Assembly (NCBI GenBank): GCA_028278625.1
Contig: JANQDY010000186.1
Span: 1 to 19,772, forward strand
Direction of reading: 5' to 3'
DNA length: 19,772 nt
Origin: Thermodesulfobacteriota bacterium
Lineage (GTDB): Bacteria; Desulfobacterota; DSM-4660; Desulfatiglandales; Desulfatiglandaceae
The notes beneath the pieces were generated by a model. That model was not told the DNA's origin, ran no database searches, and saw only the letters and a list, made by a program, of their open reading frames with translations. Below, piece after piece: positions 15,043 to 19,772 of this stretch. How positions within the stretch are numbered: the stretch's first letter is position 1; the number at the start of each line of letters is the position of its first letter. A program made the position numbers and the translations under genes.

Positions 15043-16818
15043 TCATGGCAAGGTTTTGAGACTTCTGAGCCTTTCCCTGTGCCATGCAGGATCGGGTTGG
15101 CCCAGTTTTTTCTGCTCTTCCTTGCTCAAAAGCCGCATGGCTTTCACGGCCGGCGGTGAAGGGATCATCAAACGGGTGTCCGCCGTCTGTTTTTCATCTG
15201 ACGGCAGCCCCGCCGCCACACGGTTCTGATGGCATGAGAGGCATGCCCTCCCAAAGGGAGCAATGGTGTGGGGTACATACGGCATAAACGCCCATCCCTT
15301 TCCGCTCCCGTCCCCTCTTTCGGGAATGATACTGTTCAGAATTACGCGGCCCGAGCGGTCCACGGCCGTAATCAGATATTGATACCGGGGTCTTAAGACG
15401 GCAAAACGGCCGGTCTGATCCACACCCAAAGGCATCGGTTCCCACCGTTTGAATCGCCATCCCAGGGACCAGATCCCCGGCCTTTTCTCCCCTGAAACCC
15501 AATCCGTTGATACGGGGTAACCGACAACGTCCTTCATGGTGAGCCTTTTCAGTTCTCTTTCGAGGGCCGGATCCCCTTGAGCCGTTCGGCCGATCCACTT
15601 ATAGTCCCCGATTATCTCTTCGCGGATGACACTTAAGCCATAATCCTGGTAAGACCACTGTGCATGGCAGGCGCTGCACCGAACCTTCTTGTGGGCGGAT
15701 ATGCCATGGGCGGAAGAAGCGTTTTTAAACAGCGGGAGATCATGCTTAGGCCGGTTCCCTTTTGAGCGGAAGTAAAGACCGCCGTCCGTATAGCTGATGG
15801 CCGAAACGGATGGATCGGGCAAGGGATTTTCAAATCCCCCGTGGCAGTCTTCACAGGTTCTTTTGGGTACCGCCATCTGATAGCCGTAGACAATCCCATC
15901 TCCCATGACGTCTCCCTTGGTGTGGCAATCAATGCACCAAAGGCCTCTTTCAGCATGGACATCCTTTGAAAGATGATGGTAGTCGAACCCGTGTGTTCGG
16001 GGTTTGGGCTTTCCCCGAACCAGGGGGGATCGGAAAACATCACTGTAGTCGTGCTCAAACAGTCCTTCGTAGTCCGCGCCCACCCGGTTCTGATGGTGGC
16101 AGTGAAGGCACTGATCGTTGGGAATAAGCCGTGTGAATTCATGTGTCAGGGGGTACCCGGTTTTGGCCTTGTTAATGGCCTCATCTTTTCCTCCATAACG
16201 GCCGTCTTCACGGTAGTGCACGTGACATGCGGCACACCCGGTGGCCCGGTAAAGGCCGGGCCCCCCAGGCCCTTTTGTGTGGAGATGACATCTCAGGCAG
16301 CGCCTTCGCAAAAAATCGTCAACCAGGTCGGCGGGCGTTTTTGGGGATGTCGAAGTGTCGGACATGGGAAGTGCCTTCAAGGGACCGTCAATGCCGTAAA
16401 GGGGCGGCTGGGCCGCTATTTGGGCGCCCCAGAGATAACGGGTCTGATTGATGATACCGGCCATGGACCAGTGCAGTGATCCCAAAAGGGCGGATATCTC
16501 CTTTTGATGGCAGGGAAGGCAAAAGTCCCTGACGGTTTTGGGATCGGAAGGATTGCGCACAATGGGGTCGTGACTGTCAAGCGCTCTTTCGTTTTGATCC
16601 CTTTGGTGCAAATGGCATTTGGCACAGGCAAAGGGGTGACTTTTGCTGATGGTCTCGATCCCCTTGTGGCAGGAGAGGCACTCTCTGAAGTTTTGTTTTT
16701 GAGCCGCTTCTTCCGCCCAAATGGAAATCACCGGCATCATCAATGGGATCGTGAGACATATGAGCCCCCCCAAACAGAGGCATCTAATAATACGCATGGG
16801 CGGCGTCAATTGGAACAC
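15043..16818 (-). CDS. Decahaem c-type cytochrome, exported
   Basis: A 591-residue protein with ten CXXCH haem-binding motifs: CLSCH, CAKCH, CLPCH, CLRCH, CAACH, CLHCH, CIDCH, CEDCH, CSACH and CLSCH. An N-terminal hydrophobic stretch ending ISIWAEE is a Sec signal, so haem is attached in the periplasm. It aligns along its length with the cytochrome encoded immediately upstream and shares WCIDCHTKGDVMGDG-type and DWVSGEKRPGIW-type segments. It lacks two motifs of that paralogue: YGCHL reads YGLSV here, and the C-terminal site is missing. The start is probably GTG at 16818, overlapping the upstream stop by 13 bases with GAGGG just before it; an ATG at 16797 (M8) would also give a good signal peptide. 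It likely carries electrons across the periplasm or to the outer membrane. Partners are not in the window. Confidence 0.9.
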   Translation of the reverse strand: MFQLTPPMRIIRCLCLGGLICLTIPLMMPVISIWAEEAAQKQNFRECLSCHKGIETISKSHPFACAKCHLHQRDQNERALDSHDPIVRNPSDPKTVRDFCLPCHQKEISALLGSLHWSMAGIINQTRYLWGAQIAAQPPLYGIDGPLKALPMSDTSTSPKTPADLVDDFLRRRCLRCHLHTKGPGGPGLYRATGCAACHVHYREDGRYGGKDEAINKAKTGYPLTHEFTRLIPNDQCLHCHHQNRVGADYEGLFEHDYSDVFRSPLVRGKPKPRTHGFDYHHLSKDVHAERGLWCIDCHTKGDVMGDGIVYGYQMAVPKRTCEDCHGGFENPLPDPSVSAISYTDGGLYFRSKGNRPKHDLPLFKNASSAHGISAHKKVRCSACHAQWSYQDYGLSVIREEIIGDYKWIGRTAQGDPALERELKRLTMKDVVGYPVSTDWVSGEKRPGIWSLGWRFKRWEPMPLGVDQTGRFAVLRPRYQYLITAVDRSGRVILNSIIPERGDGSGKGWAFMPYVPHTIAPFGRACLSCHQNRVAAGLPSDEKQTADTRLMIPSPPAVKAMRLLSKEEQKKLGQPDPAWHRERLRSLKTLP

Positions 16819-18623
16819 GGCAGGCCCTCATCGATCTTAAACCGTTTCAGAGAGTTGGGGAAATCTCTGTAAATCTCATCTTCGTATTGATTGTGACATC
16901 CCAGGCAAGGTCCCACCTGAAGGATCCGCTCCAGCTCCTGCCGGTTAAAGGGCCTGACGCCGTTTGCCGAGCCGGTTTGAAGGGGTTCACCCTCAAGGTT
17001 TACAAATCCGTCCAAGGGAAAAGCCAGGTCTGAGCCGTGGTCTGTTGCCCGGTGGGTGGGCCGGAACAGGTACTTTCCCTTTTTGTGGCGGAGTATTCCT
17101 TCACCCAGTCCCATGGATTTTGGGTCCGTATGGCAATCGACGCATGACCGGGATTTTAATTGGGTGGTATGGGGATCGAAGCTAGCGAGGTTAAGGTTTT
17201 TAAAGGATTTGGGTGTAATGAAGGGGCCTGCATCCTCAGAGGCCGAGAAGAATACCTGACAAGGCGATAGGGGATAGACGCGGTCCACGCTTCGCAATCC
17301 GAGTGCGGGCTTGCTGAAACGCAAATAGGTCCGGGCTTCCTTCCATTTTCCCATTCTCTTTTCGCCGGTGATCCAGTCCTTCTGCATCTCGGATGCCTGG
17401 TATGTCAAGTGGCATCCGTAACATTGGGGAATCCAGGCACTGTGGCAGGCCTGGCAAGAGAGCCGATGGTGGCCCGTCATGTTGTGATGGGCTTTGTGAG
17501 GGTCTTTCAACGCCTTTAACGTGAGGATCCGGCCATCCATTTTACGGTAAAAAACGGCTTTCCCTTCCTTTTCTTGAAGATTATAGAGGGGGGTTCCCTT
17601 ACGGGTGCGGGCAACGGGCCGCCCCTCAGGTTTGGGGATCCCACCATTCAAAAAGGCCAGCCGGTCCCCCAGGGCATCTGTCTCGGGATTTGATTGGAAG
17701 CGGGGCAAATGACATGCCTCACAGGTAATGTCCACCTGATCCGCCATGTTGTCATATGAGCGGCCGTCCCCCATCAGGCCCGTGGCCGTATGACAGTCAA
17801 TACAGACCATCTTTCCTTTCTCAAAATGAACATCTGCTTGAAGATTCAAATAAAATCGCCGGCCTGAAAGCCGTCTCTGGCTCAAGTCACTTCCCGTATA
17901 AGGGGTGCCGTAACCGGCGGATTCAAACTTTCCGAAATAGGACAAACCGATTCTCGCTGATCGGTTGTGACATTTGACGCAGTTTTCAGAAGGGATTCTG
18001 GTGGTCATTTTCGGATGTTTCATGCGTCGATCCTTTGGGCTTTTAACACTGTCATCGTCCAGCACATGACAGTCGCTGCATCCACCCCCGCGTCTTCCCG
18101 CTTCCCCCCCATGGGGCGCCCTTTTTTTCCAGAGATGGCAACCACCGCACATCTTTCGGTACAAATCAAGGGGCGCATTCTCTGGAAGGCTTCTTCCATA
18201 AAGATCCGTTACCGCCAATGGTTTTACGGACAGCGTCTTATCCCTTTGCCCATTTCCCCACTGGTCCTGAACAATCCTCAAGATCCCCTTGTTGGTGGCC
18301 ATCAGGCTCTTTTTGACACGGTCGGCAATCTCTCCGTGACAACCGGTTTTACCACAGGTCCTCTCGATGACCCTTAGATCTCCCGGATTCCCGACCATGT
18401 TGGCATGTGCTCTTTTCTCATCCAGGGAATAGGAATTGCCGAGATGACAAGCGGCGCATCCAAAAGCGGCTGCCGGATGAGAGCGGTCCGAATCGGACAT
18501 TCCTTTGTGACAGTGAATGCAGCCTTCCCCGGTTGAGACTTCGGGGCGATCCATGCGTTCTTCCTTGAATATCAGAATCCCCGCCAAAACAATCAGGGAC
18601 AATAAGATAAAGAGCTGCCTCAA
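16806..18623 (-). CDS. Multihaem c-type cytochrome (11 CXXCH plus one CX4CH), membrane-anchored
   Basis: A 605-residue protein with CIHCH, CAACH, CGKTGCH (a CX4CH site as known in cytochromes c3), CGGCH, CSDCH, CVKCH, CIDCH, CEACH, CQACH, CYGCH, CVDCH and CLGCH, giving twelve potential haems. Residues 4-19 form one hydrophobic segment with no lipobox, more like an uncleaved anchor than a clear signal peptide. The start is TTG at 18623 with AGAGG six bases upstream; no better in-frame start was found. It is the first gene of a two-gene operon with its decahaem paralogue, overlapping by 13 bases. Haem count and export point to long-range electron transfer. No quinol dehydrogenase, porin or terminal reductase is visible nearby, so the electron donor and acceptor are unknown. 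Confidence 0.9.
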   Translation of the reverse strand: MRQLFILLSLIVLAGILIFKEERMDRPEVSTGEGCIHCHKGMSDSDRSHPAAAFGCAACHLGNSYSLDEKRAHANMVGNPGDLRVIERTCGKTGCHGEIADRVKKSLMATNKGILRIVQDQWGNGQRDKTLSVKPLAVTDLYGRSLPENAPLDLYRKMCGGCHLWKKRAPHGGEAGRRGGGCSDCHVLDDDSVKSPKDRRMKHPKMTTRIPSENCVKCHNRSARIGLSYFGKFESAGYGTPYTGSDLSQRRLSGRRFYLNLQADVHFEKGKMVCIDCHTATGLMGDGRSYDNMADQVDITCEACHLPRFQSNPETDALGDRLAFLNGGIPKPEGRPVARTRKGTPLYNLQEKEGKAVFYRKMDGRILTLKALKDPHKAHHNMTGHHRLSCQACHSAWIPQCYGCHLTYQASEMQKDWITGEKRMGKWKEARTYLRFSKPALGLRSVDRVYPLSPCQVFFSASEDAGPFITPKSFKNLNLASFDPHTTQLKSRSCVDCHTDPKSMGLGEGILRHKKGKYLFRPTHRATDHGSDLAFPLDGFVNLEGEPLQTGSANGVRPFNRQELERILQVGPCLGCHNQYEDEIYRDFPNSLKRFKIDEGLPCSN

Positions 18624-18629
18624 AATGAA

Positions 18630-18661
18630 CCTCTCTGGGCCAAAAGCTCAAAAGGCCCGGA
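18630..18661 (-). promoter_or_regulatory. Hairpin abutting the ribosome binding site of the cytochrome operon
   Basis: On the minus strand TCCGGGCC (18661-18654) pairs with GGCCCAGA (18641-18634) over a 12-base loop, with one G-T wobble. The 3' arm runs directly into AGAGG, the ribosome binding site of the TTG-start cytochrome gene. A second stem, TTCTGG/CCAGAA (18700-18705 with 18719-18724), and a short 7-base tandem repeat (18686-18702) lie farther out in the leader. No convincing -35/-10 for the leftward operon was found. A role in translation control is inferred. Confidence 0.4.
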
Positions 18662-18780
18662 CGAAAACCCTCTCTGGCTTTGAGCCTTCAGCTTTCAGCT
18701 TCTGGATAAAACTGTAACCCAGAATCCTCCTTTTCGTCCATGTTTGAATGAAATGCCCTCAATTTTTATCTTCGATGTGC

Positions 18781-18810
18781 TTGACAAATTGAAGAACGGC
18801 TTTGTATAGG
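18781..18810 (+). promoter_or_regulatory. Sigma70-type promoter of the LysM gene
   Basis: Consensus -35 TTGACA (18781-18786), an 18-base spacer, and -10 TATAGG (18805-18810). It lies about 65 bases upstream of the chosen TTG start of the LysM protein. It is within the divergent region shared with the leftward cytochrome operon. Confidence 0.65.
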
Positions 18811-18875
18811 TGTTAAGGAATTGCGCTTGGCCTTTTCGTATTTGGCCGAGGATGAATTTTGATTGGGAGGGTCCC

Positions 18876-19652
18876 TTGAAAAAAAGACATTCACTTTTGT
18901 TCTTTTTATGGATCTCTCTGGGTGCGATTTCTTTTTGCGCTCACGCATGGGCCGAAACGACGATCCATACGGTTGTTGAGGGGGATACCCTGGAAAAAAT
19001 CAGTGTCAAGTATTACGGAAGCCGGGAATTCTGGCCAATGCTCTGGAAAAAGAACCCATTTATCACCGATCCCACAAAGCTCACACCCGGCGAAACGATT
19101 GCTCTTCTGGAAGACGTACCCATCAAGCCGGCACCTGCTCGGGGAATGGACGTACAGTCCCTCCTTGGAATAGAAGATGCCACACTGGCAATCAGAGGGG
19201 TTAACGTGGCCGATTATTGCGATGTGGGTGCACTCGGGTTTTTGTCTCCCGAAGGCGTAAAACCGTGGGGTGTCATCGTCTCCGATGAAACGGAACGGCT
19301 TTTTCTGGGCCAATATGACAATGTCTACGTGGAATTTGACAAGCGCCGCAAGGTCAAGATCGGAGACATCTTTAATATTTACAAGGAATCGGAAAGCCTG
19401 GACCATCCCTTTGAAAGCGGTAGCGTCGGATGTGCCATCGTTTATCTTGGAAGAATTGTCCTCAAAGAAAAGACCGGTGAAAACGGGTTCAGAGCGGAAA
19501 TCATCGAAAGTTATCGGGTGATGCGAGTGGGGGATCCCGTGATACCCTACCATCCCGTTTCAAGCTGTATATTGCCTTCTAACCCCGATTGGGAAAAATG
19601 TAGCGACCCCGGCAAATGCACTGCCGCCATTGTGGCTTCCAGAGACCAGTAA
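18876..19652 (+). CDS. Exported LysM-domain protein
   Basis: A 258-residue protein with a Sec signal peptide (residues 1-26, ending CAHAWA) and one LysM domain at about 29-77 (HTVVEGDTLEKISVKYYGSREFWPMLWKKNP...LTPGETIAL), which binds peptidoglycan in the periplasm. Residues about 125-230 form a beta-rich region (LFLGQYDNVYVEF...KIGDIFNIYKE...GCAIVYLGRIVLKE) of unknown fold. The TTG start at 18876 is chosen because GGGAGG lies five bases upstream and it yields the signal peptide directly; an ATG at 18852 and GTG at 18810 would add non-signal residues. The stop may not be the native end: after IVASRDQ the plus-one frame stays open to the window edge with protein-like sequence. The gene may be frameshifted or the reading frame may belong to a following gene. 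Confidence 0.85.
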   Translation: MKKRHSLLFFLWISLGAISFCAHAWAETTIHTVVEGDTLEKISVKYYGSREFWPMLWKKNPFITDPTKLTPGETIALLEDVPIKPAPARGMDVQSLLGIEDATLAIRGVNVADYCDVGALGFLSPEGVKPWGVIVSDETERLFLGQYDNVYVEFDKRRKVKIGDIFNIYKESESLDHPFESGSVGCAIVYLGRIVLKEKTGENGFRAEIIESYRVMRVGDPVIPYHPVSSCILPSNPDWEKCSDPGKCTAAIVASRDQ

Positions 19653-19772
19653 TGGAAACATTGATATCAATGCGTCTTATTCGATTGATGAAAACCAAAA
19701 CCGGGAGTTGATCGCTACAAACTCCAATGTGAGTAAAGACCCCAATTTTGAGCAACAGGTTCGCATGAACCT
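19652..19772 (+). other. Protein-like open frame running off the right edge, out of frame with the LysM gene
   Basis: From 19543 to the end of the window one frame (codons beginning at 19654, 19657 and so on) has no stop. Beyond the LysM stop it reads NGNIDINASYSIDENQNRELI and continues with ATNSNVSKDPNFEQQVRMN, a credible coding composition. No ATG and no ribosome binding site precede it; the only candidate start is a poor TTG at 19630. A single-base shift near 19640-19650 would join it to the LysM protein. It is therefore either the distal part of a frameshifted LysM gene or the beginning of another gene. Confidence 0.4.

Noticed and set aside
18906..19553. 215-residue minus-strand ORF
   Set aside because: Antisense to the LysM gene, which has a signal peptide, a recognisable domain, a promoter and an SD site.

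Overview
This window looks like a chromosomal segment of a Gram-negative, anaerobic bacterium, most probably Desulfobacterota (the former Deltaproteobacteria). The evidence is two large multihaem c-type cytochromes, a methylenetetrahydrofolate reductase carrying the Cys-rich C-terminal domain found in Wood-Ljungdahl-type organisms, an MMPL exporter, and exported envelope proteins. The taxonomy is inferred from gene content; no rRNA gene or marker phylogeny is available here.

Left part (1-7006) is mostly housekeeping. A leftward Mut7-C-type protein (23-547) is followed by rightward purC, a small coiled-coil protein, tadA, two tRNA-Ser genes (CGA and GGA), and the dnaX-ybaB-recR operon, whose last gene overlaps a GlcD-type FAD oxidoreductase by one base. 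The order tadA-(tRNA-Ser)-dnaX-ybaB-recR is a long-conserved arrangement. Here the last seven codons and stop of tadA lie inside the tRNA-Ser(CGA) gene.

Middle part (7039-12382) is envelope and regulation. A small leftward membrane protein faces a 1021-residue MMPL/RND-type exporter fused to a SAM-dependent methyltransferase, followed 11 bases later by a NodB-type polysaccharide deacetylase. A solitary LexA/CI-like S24 repressor comes next with its own sigma70-type promoter, then an AT-rich gap and a 54-residue Cys-rich protein. Paired GTTTAT hexamers, 20-21 bases apart, sit at both promoters and may be shared operators.

Right part (12475-19772) is metabolism and extracytoplasmic electron transfer. 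It holds a fused MetF/MTHFR_C protein, an exported protein with a toastrack-like beta-repeat region behind a near-consensus sigma70 promoter, and a leftward pair of paralogous multihaem cytochromes (12 and 10 haem-binding motifs). A rightward LysM protein follows behind its own promoter. In the last 230 bases a second, protein-like frame overlaps and outlasts the LysM gene, suggesting a frameshift or the start of a further gene.

No insertion sequence, CRISPR array, integrase or rRNA was seen. The points most worth a second look are the tadA/tRNA overlap, the repressor with its repeated sites and small Cys-rich neighbour, the exporter-methyltransferase fusion, and the diverged cytochrome pair. 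Several exported or membrane proteins here use TTG or GTG starts.
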